Shown here piece by piece: positions 1 to 7,100 of a DNA stretch of 64,000 bases. Origin of the DNA: Collimonas fungivorans (lineage in GTDB: Bacteria; Pseudomonadota; Gammaproteobacteria; Burkholderiales; Burkholderiaceae_D); contig NZ_CP013232.1 in the NCBI RefSeq assembly GCF_001584145.1, positions 2,790,001-2,854,000 of the forward strand, written 5' to 3'. The position numbers were made by a program, and so were the translations under genes. The first letter of the stretch is position 1. Each line of letters starts with the position of its first letter. The notes under the pieces were generated by a model. The model was not told the origin of the DNA. It was given only the letters and a program-made list of their open reading frames with translations, and did not search any database.

Positions 1-66
1 GTTCACTTGTCGAATGTGGAGTATCCCGCCGAGTTCATGGAGGCCGTGCTTGGTTTTCTACGTTGA
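1..66 (+). CDS. C-terminal end of an alpha/beta hydrolase (partial)
   Basis: Frame 1 is open from the window edge and encodes 21 residues, beginning VHLSNVEYPAEF and ending LGFLR before TGA at 64-66. This resembles the tail of alpha/beta hydrolases of the 3-oxoadipate enol-lactonase type, which commonly end with 'HLSN-E-P--F' and a short helix. The substrate cannot be told from this fragment. It converges on the FUSC gene, whose stop codon starts two bases later. Confidence 0.55.
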   Translation, partial: VHLSNVEYPAEFMEAVLGFLR

Positions 67-67
67 A

Positions 68-1471
68 TTACTCCGTCATCGAACGATGCAAATTCTGCAA
101 GGCCGGCAGGATCTCCTGGGGCTCACGCATGGACTTGCGTGCAGCACCGACAGCGCGGCGTACGCTGCCCGGCGTCTCGCCTTTGTCGATGAGCGCGATC
201 GCGGGATCCCGGCACGCTGCCAGCGTATCGAGCCAGTCCGCAGGCTGCATAGGCTGGAAGCGCCGCGTCACGAAACGGCTTGCATTGAATGCTGGACGCA
301 TCTGCTCCACGTCGGCGACTGCGGCAACGAATTTGTCGGGGGTACGAATGGCGGTCGCCGGGTCCAAGGCGTCGGCAAGAGCCGCTAGCGCATCTGCCAA
401 ACGTCGCCGCAGCGCAGCGGTTGACCGTACCGGAAGCACCAGCCAGGCGGAGGCAACGCCTATGACCGCGCCGATTGCGATTTCTTCCAGGCGGGGCCAC
501 AGCATGTGCGGCGCCGGCGAGCCAGTGAAACCCTGCAATAGCGCCAGCGCGATAGTGACGAACAGCGCCCACCAGGCGTAACCCAGCGGCCGCAGCCATA
601 CCCCAAGAAAGATCGCGACGAGGATCTGCGCTACGGCGATCTGGCCGTGGGATCCGATTTGCATGCTGAGCGACAAGGCGATGACGGTTCCTGCTGCCGC
701 TCCCAGCACCCGCAACACGCTCTTGTAGGCGACGTCCAGCCGGCCACGGCTGCCGCTGTTGACGATAAACGCGGTGAGTACGATCCATGACCAGCGTTCG
801 GCAAAGAAGGCGTAGCCGATCACGAAGGATACTGCGAGCGCCGCGGCCATCTGGATCGCCATCCGAGTGGAAGCCATCGGGCGTAAAGAAGAGGCTGTGC
901 GGGCCGGCGCGGGCGATTGCCGTTCCGGCATCTGTGCGGGACCAAGAAAGCGTGCGCGGCGGGCAAGCGCGTGCAACGCGCCCACCCACAGCAGGGCGAG
1001 CAATGCGACGACCACAGGCATCAATGGCGCCAGGGCAGGGCTGACACGCGTCGCCGGGATATACGGCGTGCTGAGCAACGCGACAAAGGGCAGTGCGATG
1101 AGAGAGCCGGCGCGGCGCGCCATGGGGCCGAACCGGCGCAGCCAGATCGAGAGGAACATGCCGGCGATGAAAACCAGCGCGCCAATCCATGGGGCGAGCC
1201 GCAATAACGCGCCGACACCGACTGCGACGAGGCCTACTGCCGGAAGCACGATGGCTGCCTCGATCCGGCCGCGGCGGTCGCGATCCAGCTGGCTGCGCGA
1301 AAGTGAAATGCAGAGCACCACCGCCAGCACCGCGGGACCCGGTTCCGGATCGATCGCCAATGCGCACAACAAGGTGGCAATGGCTGCGAGCATGGTCACT
1401 ACAGCTTCCCGCAATGCGCGGAAGACGGTTGCTGCGCCGGGCGTGCGTCGGGCCAAGGCTGGAACGGTCAT
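68..1471 (-). CDS. FUSC-family inner-membrane protein (aromatic-acid efflux type)
   Basis: This 467-residue protein has two hydrophobic blocks (about residues 20-175 and 205-350), each with several membrane spans, and a soluble C-terminal part. The order matches the FUSC/AaeB-like family of inner-membrane proteins linked to efflux of aromatic carboxylic acids and similar compounds. An RRGR stretch sits between early spans. The ATG start at 1471 has no clear Shine-Dalgarno sequence, so the exact start is uncertain. No membrane-fusion partner (AaeA/HlyD type) is adjacent, so the efflux role is family-based only. Confidence 0.75.
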   Translation of the reverse strand: MTVPALARRTPGAATVFRALREAVVTMLAAIATLLCALAIDPEPGPAVLAVVLCISLSRSQLDRDRRGRIEAAIVLPAVGLVAVGVGALLRLAPWIGALVFIAGMFLSIWLRRFGPMARRAGSLIALPFVALLSTPYIPATRVSPALAPLMPVVVALLALLWVGALHALARRARFLGPAQMPERQSPAPARTASSLRPMASTRMAIQMAAALAVSFVIGYAFFAERWSWIVLTAFIVNSGSRGRLDVAYKSVLRVLGAAAGTVIALSLSMQIGSHGQIAVAQILVAIFLGVWLRPLGYAWWALFVTIALALLQGFTGSPAPHMLWPRLEEIAIGAVIGVASAWLVLPVRSTAALRRRLADALAALADALDPATAIRTPDKFVAAVADVEQMRPAFNASRFVTRRFQPMQPADWLDTLAACRDPAIALIDKGETPGSVRRAVGAARKSMREPQEILPALQNLHRSMTE

Positions 1472-1511
1472 GGTTTAAGATTTGCTGACTGGCGCACAGT
1501 AAATTGTCATG

Positions 1512-2144
1512 TCAATTTTTCAGTTGAAGATTGGCAAACGCCTCGGCAATCCGCAGAGGAGCAGTCGGTCGCGCGTACATTCTATCCAGATAAGCGCGCA
1601 ACCGAGGGTGTTCGTCGATCAAATGATATTCGTTGGCCCAATCCATCAAGTAGGCTGTCACACAATCGGCCACGGAGATGGTGTCGCCAACGATGAACTG
1701 TCGTCCTGCCATATGATTCTCCAGTATGGTCGCCATGGCAATAAATTCCTGGCTCGCGATAGTGATTTCTTCAGGTATCCGTTGATCTTCCGGGTACAGC
1801 CAGGTGTGGCGCGTGATGCGCCACAACGGTTGCTCCAGTTCCGTCATGGCAAACATCACCCAGCGATATGCTTGGGCTAATTGCTTGCGGTCAACAGGAA
1901 GCAGTCTTTTATCAGGGTATTTTTCAGCGAGGTAGACAACAATCGCCGCGGATTCGGTGAGTACCATGTCGCCATCGACGAGCACAGGCACCTTGCCGGC
2001 GGGGTTGATGCTGAGGAACTCGGGATGGCGATGTTCTCCAGCCAAGATGTTGACGGGTACAAATTCGAACTCGGCGCCGAGTTCATTTAATGCCCACAGC
2101 ACGCGAATTGAGCGGGTGGCGGCAAAGCCATAGAGCTTCATCAT
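1512..2144 (-). CDS. Glutathione S-transferase family protein
   Basis: A 210-residue protein with an N-terminal thioredoxin-like domain (KLYGFAATRSIRVLWALNEL; cis-proline in 'GKVPVL'; glutathione-binding 'ESAAI') and an all-helical C-terminal domain with the conserved 'VGDTISVADC' N-capping segment. The start at 2144 is chosen over an ATG 11 codons upstream because AAAGGAAAG lies just before it and family members begin at this point. It probably conjugates or reduces small electrophiles in the cytosol. The physiological substrate is not evident from the neighbours. Confidence 0.85.
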   Translation of the reverse strand: MMKLYGFAATRSIRVLWALNELGAEFEFVPVNILAGEHRHPEFLSINPAGKVPVLVDGDMVLTESAAIVVYLAEKYPDKRLLPVDRKQLAQAYRWVMFAMTELEQPLWRITRHTWLYPEDQRIPEEITIASQEFIAMATILENHMAGRQFIVGDTISVADCVTAYLMDWANEYHLIDEHPRLRAYLDRMYARPTAPLRIAEAFANLQLKN

Positions 2145-2379
2145 GATCTTTCCTTTCAGGATTGGGTTGGTTGCCAATAACTAGTCGAATGGCGAAGTGC
2201 AGAATCGACTAAGCAAACTGGCTTATTGGCGACCTTTTCCTGAAAGAAAACTGAAACCCGGAGCGCCCGGATTGATTAGCGTGAACGCCGACTACGTCCA
2301 ACTCTGGAGGATCTCGGCGAGCTTTTTCACTTGTTTTCGGGCGAGAGCCCGGCCTTCCCGACGCATTCGTAAGTCGAGT

Positions 2380-2898
2380 TCATTTGCGACGCGTGTAGCT
2401 GTAGCGATTTCCTAGCCATTTGACAGGGGTGCTCCCGGCGGCCGTGAAGTACTGGTCCTTCACTTCATGGTCCGCGTCCTGCCGCACGATCACCTGCTCC
2501 ATTCGGAGCATTTGCCCGATTGCGCTGGTGCCGCTGATGTTTGGCGTGGCGAAGGGCTGGAAGCTCATGAACACGCGCTGCTCCGGGTCCGCGTCGAGGC
2601 TGAAGGCAGACATCAGTCCGTCCGGGGCACGGCTGTCCATCGACATGTATTGCCAGCGTCCTTCGAGCCGATTGAACGTCAAGAAATCCGCTCGGTTGAA
2701 CGATGCTCCGCTTGCACCGGCAATCGGATGCAGGACCTCTTCCAGCATCGGCCCGATCATCCGGCGTTCGGCCACGAGCCCACTGAGGACGGCAGGTGTG
2801 GCGCCCGGCGCATCCCAGCTTGTGATGGTGACGTCCCGGGTGCCGGCGCGTCGGACCAGGGCCTGGGCTTCGGGACCGAATTCATTGAGCTGGTCCAT
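2380..2898 (-). CDS. DUF1579-type hypothetical protein
   Basis: About 172 residues from MDQLNEFGPEAQ to YSYTRRK. The pattern 'AGTRDVTITSW', a central 'GPMLEEVLHP', and 'FLTFNRLEGRWQYMSMDSRAPDG' fit DUF1579 proteins, small beta-rich proteins of unknown function. The frame stays open upstream to 3102, but that stretch overlaps recognisable LysR coding sequence on the other strand, so the start is placed at 2898. An ATG at 2922 is an alternative. No strong ribosome-binding site precedes 2898. Confidence 0.6.
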   Translation of the reverse strand: MDQLNEFGPEAQALVRRAGTRDVTITSWDAPGATPAVLSGLVAERRMIGPMLEEVLHPIAGASGASFNRADFLTFNRLEGRWQYMSMDSRAPDGLMSAFSLDADPEQRVFMSFQPFATPNISGTSAIGQMLRMEQVIVRQDADHEVKDQYFTAAGSTPVKWLGNRYSYTRRK

Positions 2899-3061
2899 CG
2901 CCAGCGGCAGGCTCGTGCGCATCCTGCCGGACTTTGATACCCCGTCGCGACCGATGCACCTGCTGTTCCATGCCGACAGGCGGCAGACGACCAAGCTGCG
3001 CAGCTTTGTGGATCTGGTCACGCGTGAACTCGGGCCCGAGAATCTCCTGAACTCGCCGTGA
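2899..3061 (+). pseudogene. C-terminal remnant of a LysR-type regulator
   Basis: Reading + strand up to TGA at 3059-3061 gives ASGRLVRILPDFDTPSRPMH, then LLFHADRRQTTKLRSFVD and a short tail. That is the usual ending of LysR substrate-binding domains ('SGRLVRVLPD', 'LLFHADRR---KLRSFVD'). Upstream in this frame nothing resembles the rest of a LysR protein; the sequence is antisense to the DUF1579 gene. It is therefore a roughly 54-codon scar. LysR genes often sit next to NmrA-type reductases, and such a gene lies just downstream. Confidence 0.65.
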
Positions 3062-3135
3062 ACCTGCAGCGATCGGGGCGCCTGACGAGCTGACGACGGC
3101 ATCGCCGCCGTCCAAGGCGCGGACCCTCGAGTGGA

Positions 3136-4014
3136 CTAGGGCAATGATGGAATGGCCTTCAGGGCCGCTGCGAAGACGTCGCGTGCGGATGTCGTACCCG
3201 CTACGTGTTCCGTACCCTCCACCCCAAGGTCCATCCATCCCGCATTCACGGCCTCATACATTTCTTCGACAGGTCCGGTGCGGCCCTTCGGGATGCCGAA
3301 TTGCTCGAAAGTTTCCGCCCAACCCGCGCGTGGGATTGCAAAGGCTTTCACGTCGCGATTCAGGACTTCCCCCAATTGCTCCGCGACTTCATCCGCGCTG
3401 ACCATCGACCCAAGCTCGACGACGCGCTGCCCGGACCACGCTGGCCCAGTCAACAGGGTTGCGACCTCGGCGCCGATGTCGTTCGTCGCGACCATGGTCG
3501 ATTTCCGGTTGGTCGGATTGTAGTAGAGCGGTAGCGTTCCGCCCTGGGCGACCTGCAAGCCGTAGAGGAAGTTTTCGAAAAATCCGCCTGCGCGCACAAA
3601 TGCGATTGGGGATGCCAGGTCGCGCAAACCTTGCTCCAGAAGCGACAGGGCCATGATGTTCCCGTGCCCGCTGGTTCTGTCCGCACCCATCGACGAAAGC
3701 GCAACCACCCGGGGCGGCGCTGCCTTGGTGAGCGCCTCGACATAGTTTGCAATCACGCCCTTGGCTTCTTTGTAATCGGGCGAGGGCGCCCAGACAGGTG
3801 GCAACATGACGAATGCGCCTTCGACGCCTTTGAGCGCTTGTTCGATAGCTGCCGAATCATTCCAATCGCCGTCTACCAGTTCCACGCCCCGGTTTGCCCA
3901 GCTTGACGCCTTTTCGCGATTGCGGACCAAGGCGCGCACATCATTGCCGTGCGCCAGCAGATGTTCCGCCGTTGCGCCGCCCACTTTTCCTGTGATTCCC
4001 ATTACTAAAAACAT
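3136..4014 (-). CDS. NmrA/HSCARG-like NAD(P)-binding reductase
   Basis: A 292-residue protein starting MFLVMGITGKVGGATAEHLL, whose G-x-x-G-x-x-G is the dinucleotide-binding loop of an atypical short-chain dehydrogenase. 'VDGDWND', 'GVEGAFVMLPP' and 'VVALSSMGAD' follow the NmrA/quinone-oxidoreductase-2 fold. Members act as NAD(P)H-dependent reductases or redox sensors and often lack a classical YxxxK site. It lies on the same strand as the DoxX-like gene upstream, divergent from an intact LysR gene at 4620, a common quinone or electrophile-response arrangement. Confidence 0.8.
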   Translation of the reverse strand: MFLVMGITGKVGGATAEHLLAHGNDVRALVRNREKASSWANRGVELVDGDWNDSAAIEQALKGVEGAFVMLPPVWAPSPDYKEAKGVIANYVEALTKAAPPRVVALSSMGADRTSGHGNIMALSLLEQGLRDLASPIAFVRAGGFFENFLYGLQVAQGGTLPLYYNPTNRKSTMVATNDIGAEVATLLTGPAWSGQRVVELGSMVSADEVAEQLGEVLNRDVKAFAIPRAGWAETFEQFGIPKGRTGPVEEMYEAVNAGWMDLGVEGTEHVAGTTSARDVFAAALKAIPSLP

Positions 4015-4027
4015 GCTTTTTCTCCTG

Positions 4028-4084
4028 AAATTAAGGGACAGAACACTGCCCCTGTTACTAAAATTGAGGGCAGGACACTGCCCC
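4028..4084. repeat. Two imperfect 24-25 bp direct repeats between DoxX and NmrA genes
   Basis: Copies at 4028-4052 and 4061-4084 share the form AAATTRAGGGCAGRACACTGCCCC with small changes. The GGGCAG...CTGCCCC part is a short inverted repeat within each unit. They resemble small intergenic repeats beginning AAATTAAGGGACAG found in many proteobacteria. They lie in the 85 bp upstream of the NmrA start. Confidence 0.55.
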
Positions 4085-4099
4085 AGCTGGATTAACGGA

Positions 4100-4495
4100 T
4101 CACCGGATGAGCGGCAGAATGGCTCGGATACGGAGATCGCGCGCGTAGAGGCCGCCCCATGTCAGCGCGCCCAGAAGCAGTGAAATGATTTCCGGCGGCG
4201 ACCCCAACTCGCCAATGCGGACATGGGCACAGATGGCCGCTCCCAAAAAGCCCGTCACCAGAATCGCGCCGAGGACGGCGGTGGCAGGGATGGCGTAAAG
4301 GATGGCGCAGGTGAGCACGATCGAGCCCACGATACGAGTCAGGTCCATCGCGAACCCTGTTTCCTGCAACATGCCCGCGATCTGTGCGGGTGCGAAAAGC
4401 TGAATTGCGCCGTCTGCCACCAAGGCAATAACGACTAACGCGCTCATTATCCGGCCGGCCCACAGGGCGCGATGCGAGCTCATTGTTTTGGTCAT
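4100..4495 (-). CDS. DoxX-like small membrane protein
   Basis: This 131-residue protein has four hydrophobic segments, including ALVVIALVADGAIQLFAP, the VGSIVLTCAILYAIP region and ILVTGFLGAAICAHVRIG. That is the four-helix DoxX-like arrangement with a charged 'H-R-G' near helix three. It lies upstream of the NmrA-like gene on the same strand and divergent from the LysR gene. DoxX-like proteins are often paired with oxidoreductases and LysR or MarR regulators, but their function is mostly unknown. Confidence 0.75.
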   Translation of the reverse strand: MTKTMSSHRALWAGRIMSALVVIALVADGAIQLFAPAQIAGMLQETGFAMDLTRIVGSIVLTCAILYAIPATAVLGAILVTGFLGAAICAHVRIGELGSPPEIISLLLGALTWGGLYARDLRIRAILPLIR

Positions 4496-4578
4496 TTGTC
4501 ATTCTCCGATGGGTGATCCCAATATTCGGAGCATACTGTGTCACTTAAGCGTGATAAACAGCGACGAAATGAACTCAC

Positions 4579-4598
4579 TGTTCTCTTTAAAGAGAACA
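4579..4598. promoter_or_regulatory. 20-bp perfect palindrome, likely LysR operator
   Basis: TGTTCTCTTTAAAGAGAACA is a perfect inverted repeat, 22 bp before the chosen LysR start at 4620. It contains the T-N11-A layout typical of LysR-type operators. Its place between the divergent DoxX/NmrA pair and the LysR gene suggests autoregulation together with control of the divergent genes. Weaker inverted repeats (4504-4509 with 4526-4531, and 4541-4554) lie nearer the DoxX start. Confidence 0.6.
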
Positions 4599-4619
4599 AT
4601 GCCATGCCGAGGCACGAAA

Positions 4620-5525
4620 ATGCAAAATCTCGAACCCATCCTCATTTTCATAACGGTTGCGGAAATGGGGAGCTTCACCCACGCAGCCGATAGCCTGGGC
4701 ATTCAAAAGGGAAGAGCCTCAACGGCGGTCCGGAAGCTGGAGGAGGATATTGGCGTCAGGCTTTTGCACCGGACGACGCGCAGCGTGCAGTTGACAGAAG
4801 ACGGGCGGGTATTTCATGCACGCGCCCGCGATCTACTGGCTGAAGTCGATGATCTGCACTCGATGTTCGCAAGCGACCGAGTGGCGCTGCGCGGGCGCTT
4901 ACGGGTTGACCTGCCGAGCGAGCTGGCGCGCACCACCATCGTGCCGGCCTTGCCGGCCTTCATGGCGACTTATCCCGAGTTGGAGCTGGAGGTGTCGAGC
5001 ACGGATCGCCAGGTCGATCTGGTTCAAGAGGGTTTTGACTGCGTATTGCGACTTGGTCCCATCGGTGACGAGACGCTGATTGCCCGCCCGCTGGGCAAGT
5101 TACGCATGGTCAACGCCGCCAGTCCTGCCTACCTGGCGCGCCATGGCGTCCCTCTATCGCTGGAAGATCTGCAGCATAAGGAACATCGGGCAGTTCATTT
5201 CGCAAGGACGCTCGGCGCAAAACCCTATGGATGGGAGTATCCGCGCGGCGACAGTTACGCGAGGCTTCAGTTGCGAGGCGCGCTGCACGTCAACAGCGTG
5301 CAGGCCTACGAAGCCGCCGGCGTCGCCGGCCTTGGCATGATTCAGGCGCCTCTTTTGGGGATTGGCCGTTATTTGGAGAGTGGGGCGTTGATAGAGTTTC
5401 TACCTGATTTTCAGCACAAGCCGCTCGACGTCTCCTTGGTAGTCGCGCATCGGCGCAACCTGTCGCGCCGAGTCCGCGCATTCATGAAATGGATCGAAAC
5501 TGTGCTTGCGCCGCACCTGGAATAG
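4620..5525 (+). CDS. LysR-family transcriptional regulator
   Basis: From the ATG at 4620 this encodes 301 residues: an N-terminal winged helix (EPILIFITVAEMGSFTHAA, 'RLLHRTTRSVQLTEDG') and a type-2 periplasmic-binding-like effector domain. It closely follows the 'LTEDG--F--RA--LL-E-D' pattern of the AaeR/DmlR branch of LysR proteins. The frame is open further upstream, but the 20-bp palindrome sits there and family members begin at 'MQNLEPI'. It probably controls the divergent DoxX and NmrA genes. Confidence 0.85.
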   Translation: MQNLEPILIFITVAEMGSFTHAADSLGIQKGRASTAVRKLEEDIGVRLLHRTTRSVQLTEDGRVFHARARDLLAEVDDLHSMFASDRVALRGRLRVDLPSELARTTIVPALPAFMATYPELELEVSSTDRQVDLVQEGFDCVLRLGPIGDETLIARPLGKLRMVNAASPAYLARHGVPLSLEDLQHKEHRAVHFARTLGAKPYGWEYPRGDSYARLQLRGALHVNSVQAYEAAGVAGLGMIQAPLLGIGRYLESGALIEFLPDFQHKPLDVSLVVAHRRNLSRRVRAFMKWIETVLAPHLE

Positions 5526-5548
5526 CGAACGGACGTCCTGGCGCTGCA

Positions 5549-5809
5549 TTACGACGTTTCGGTGTCCTGAACGATACCGGGCTTTTGCTTAGGCTGGACA
5601 CCCATTCGATCGATGATGTGGTCGTGCTCCATGGCTTGCAGTCGCAGCAGCTCCGGCACCCAGAACGGTACTTTTCTTGTACCTTTGAGCCAATCAGATA
5701 CAGCACGTTCGCTGCGGCGCAGCTTATGGGCCAGCTGGGCGAGCGGAATTCCTTGGGTGTAGTGCTTCATTGCTTGTGGGTTGCCGTACCTTAAATTTGG
5801 ATACTTCAT
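5549..5809 (-). CDS. Phage-type helix-turn-helix protein (DUF3653-like)
   Basis: This 86-residue protein has one clear helix-turn-helix: IPLAQLAHKLRRSERAVSDW followed by LKGTRKVPFWVPELLRLQ. The segment matches small regulators of temperate phages. An AGAAGGAAAACC ribosome-binding site precedes the ATG at 5809. Its phage origin is supported by the methyltransferase fragment about 430 bp away. A short inverted repeat lies in its promoter region. The gene looks intact and could still repress its own promoter. Confidence 0.65.
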   Translation of the reverse strand: MKYPNLRYGNPQAMKHYTQGIPLAQLAHKLRRSERAVSDWLKGTRKVPFWVPELLRLQAMEHDHIIDRMGVQPKQKPGIVQDTETS

Positions 5810-6240
5810 GTTGGTTTTCCTTCTATAAAATGGAAAAGCTTGGTCCTTGTTGGTAGTAGCTACAACTTCGCATAATTTGTATTATGTAAAATCACTTCTG
5901 CGGAAACGCCGCCTATTGACAGTGCTTGCATGGCTTGAACGGCTGCTTCTTGGCACTACACCTCTGCCGGCAACAAGCTAACAAATCCAGTATTTCCCTC
6001 TTACTCAGGCCTGCGATCAATGAATTTTTGCGCTTCAAGGATATGACCAAAAGCGCCGTCTTTGAAAAACTGCTGCGATCCCAACTCCTACGCAAACGTT
6101 GAAATGTCAGCGTTGCCTATCCCTGTCTTCTGTGATCGGCCAGGTGTGACTGCACCAGGACCTGTCACACCTGGTCAGTCACATATCTGTGACTCATCGA
6201 TCGTGACCAACAGGCGCCGGTCACGGCAGCTCAGTCACAG
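5810..6240. other. Gene-poor phage-derived stretch with GTGAC/GTCAC motifs
   Basis: No complete gene is supported here. Two short + strand reading frames (6043-6102, starting MTKSAVFEKLLRSQ, and 6104-6244, starting MSALPIPVFCDRP) overlap out of frame and may be pieces of one decayed phage gene. From 6131 to 6240 at least seven TGTGAC/GTCACA-like half-sites alternate. Perfect inverted pairs are 6141-6150 with 6164-6173, 6177-6183 with 6188-6194, and 6202-6208 with 6219-6225. The motifs could be a regulator-binding array or the trace of a Val-Thr/Pro-rich coding linker. Confidence 0.4.
5871..5886. promoter_or_regulatory. Short inverted repeat upstream of the phage HTH gene
   Basis: CATAATTTGTATTATG has 6-bp arms and a 4-bp centre, 62-77 bp upstream of the HTH start. 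AT-rich operators of this size are typical for small phage repressors, so it may be that protein's binding site. Assignment is by position only. Confidence 0.35.
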
Positions 6241-6572
6241 CTAGCGCTGTCGATATTCCCGGGCATCGAGCAAGACGGCTTTCCCGTTATGCGTGGGCCG
6301 GACCCGCTGTTTGGCGGTGACATCCACACGTTTACTATTCCGGCCGGAAAATTCGACGGCATCATTGGTGGACCACCCTGCCCTGATTTTTCCAAGGCGC
6401 GCAGGTCGGCACCAACTGGATACGGCCTTGGTTTGACTTGATTAATGTAGCGTTGCGCGCGGCCGAGCAGAGAACCCGCCATACGCGCTACGGTCGGCAA
6501 TTTTTTCGGCCCGACAACAATTAGTGCGACGACACCAATCAGAGCCAGTTTAGTGAGACCAATATCGATCAT
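6231..6572 (-). pseudogene. tatB: Truncated TatB (Sec-independent translocase subunit)
   Basis: The first 46 or so residues, [20 protein letters not shown], then [20 protein letters not shown] and RYINQVK, are a textbook TatB N-terminus: one membrane helix, hinge, start of the amphipathic helix. After 'QVK' (about 6430) the frame runs into the reverse complement of the methyltransferase fragment, giving about 67 unrelated residues instead of the usual TatB helices. It follows tatA by 59 bp, and no tatC follows. The remaining portion keeps the membrane helix, so partial function is possible but unproven. Confidence 0.7.
6241..6440 (+). pseudogene. Phage C5 DNA (cytosine) methyltransferase fragment
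   Basis: The + strand reads [20 protein letters not shown], then [11 protein letters not shown] and [18 protein letters not shown], ending in TGA at 6438-6440. 'SLFPGI' (motif I region) and 'GGPPCPDFS' (motif IV with the catalytic Cys) are diagnostic of C5 DNA methyltransferases. '[13 protein letters not shown]' is typical of the phage-borne subgroup. Only about 60 codons remain, a few residues after motif I appear lost, and the frame ends at a junction with tatB. It cannot be an active enzyme. Confidence 0.7.
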
Positions 6573-6631
6573 GAGAAGGGACGGAAAACATCACTTTCAG
6601 CCAGCTTGAGACGAGCACCGACCGCAATGAA

Positions 6632-6841
6632 TCAGTTTCCGAACGCGTCCTTTTCTTTGACTGCAACGTCAATCGTCACTTTATCGGCGGCTGGCTTTTC
6701 TTCCTCGCCTTTGACGCCATCCTTGAAACCTTTGATTGCCGTGCCCAGATCAGAGCCCATATTCCCGATTTTTTTAGTGCCAAACACCAGCATGACAATC
6801 ACCAGCACGATCAACCAGTGCCAAATGCTGAACGAACCCAT
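6632..6841 (-). CDS. tatA: TatA/E-type twin-arginine translocase subunit
   Basis: A 69-residue protein starting [20 protein letters not shown] then [20 protein letters not shown]. It has one membrane helix, the F-G-T-K-K hinge, an amphipathic helix and a charged tail, exactly the TatA form that makes the Tat export pore. The start at 6841 follows GGGAGAAAGAA. It sits directly downstream of a Tat-signalled lipoprotein gene and upstream of the truncated tatB. Since tatC is missing here, a complete set presumably exists elsewhere. Confidence 0.9.
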   Translation of the reverse strand: MGSFSIWHWLIVLVIVMLVFGTKKIGNMGSDLGTAIKGFKDGVKGEEEKPAADKVTIDVAVKEKDAFGN

Positions 6842-6992
6842 TTCTTTCTCCCGTTGGACAAACTTGCTCAAGCCAGTTCGCTTCAGCATCCGTATTGATC
6901 CGCCTCGGACACCCAGGCCATGTGGCGGCTGACACGATGCACTTTCCTATAGTCCGCCGACATTGTCGACGACAACCACCATCAGTAAACTG

Positions 6993-7021
6993 GCAGTCTC
7001 CCAGCAAAACCGGGAGACTGC
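6993..7021. terminator. 10-bp perfect stem-loop downstream of the GH95 gene
   Basis: Arms GCAGTCTCCC (6993-7002) and GGGAGACTGC (7012-7021) enclose a 9-base loop. The hairpin lies 80-108 bp beyond the GH95 stop codon and before tatA on the same strand. No strong T-tract follows on the minus strand, so it may be a weak terminator or a 3' stabilising element. Confidence 0.45.
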
Positions 7022-7100
7022 ACGGCATCAATCACCGTCAAGACATCCGTCAACCATCAATGCCGTGACGGGCAAGAAACATCGATATAAAACAAGATGA

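Noticed and set aside
123..1367. Minus-strand frame of 414 codons overlapping the FUSC gene
   Set aside because: Arg/Ala-rich out-of-frame reading of the FUSC gene; no membrane spans or motifs.
5913..6095. Sixty-codon minus-strand frame upstream of the phage HTH gene
   Set aside because: Basic, Cys-containing, but no family match and no good ribosome-binding site; too short to support alone.
6131..6240. Possible CRISPR-like repeat array
   Set aside because: The repeated units are only 5-10 bp, vary in spacing and alternate in orientation; no spacer structure or cas genes.
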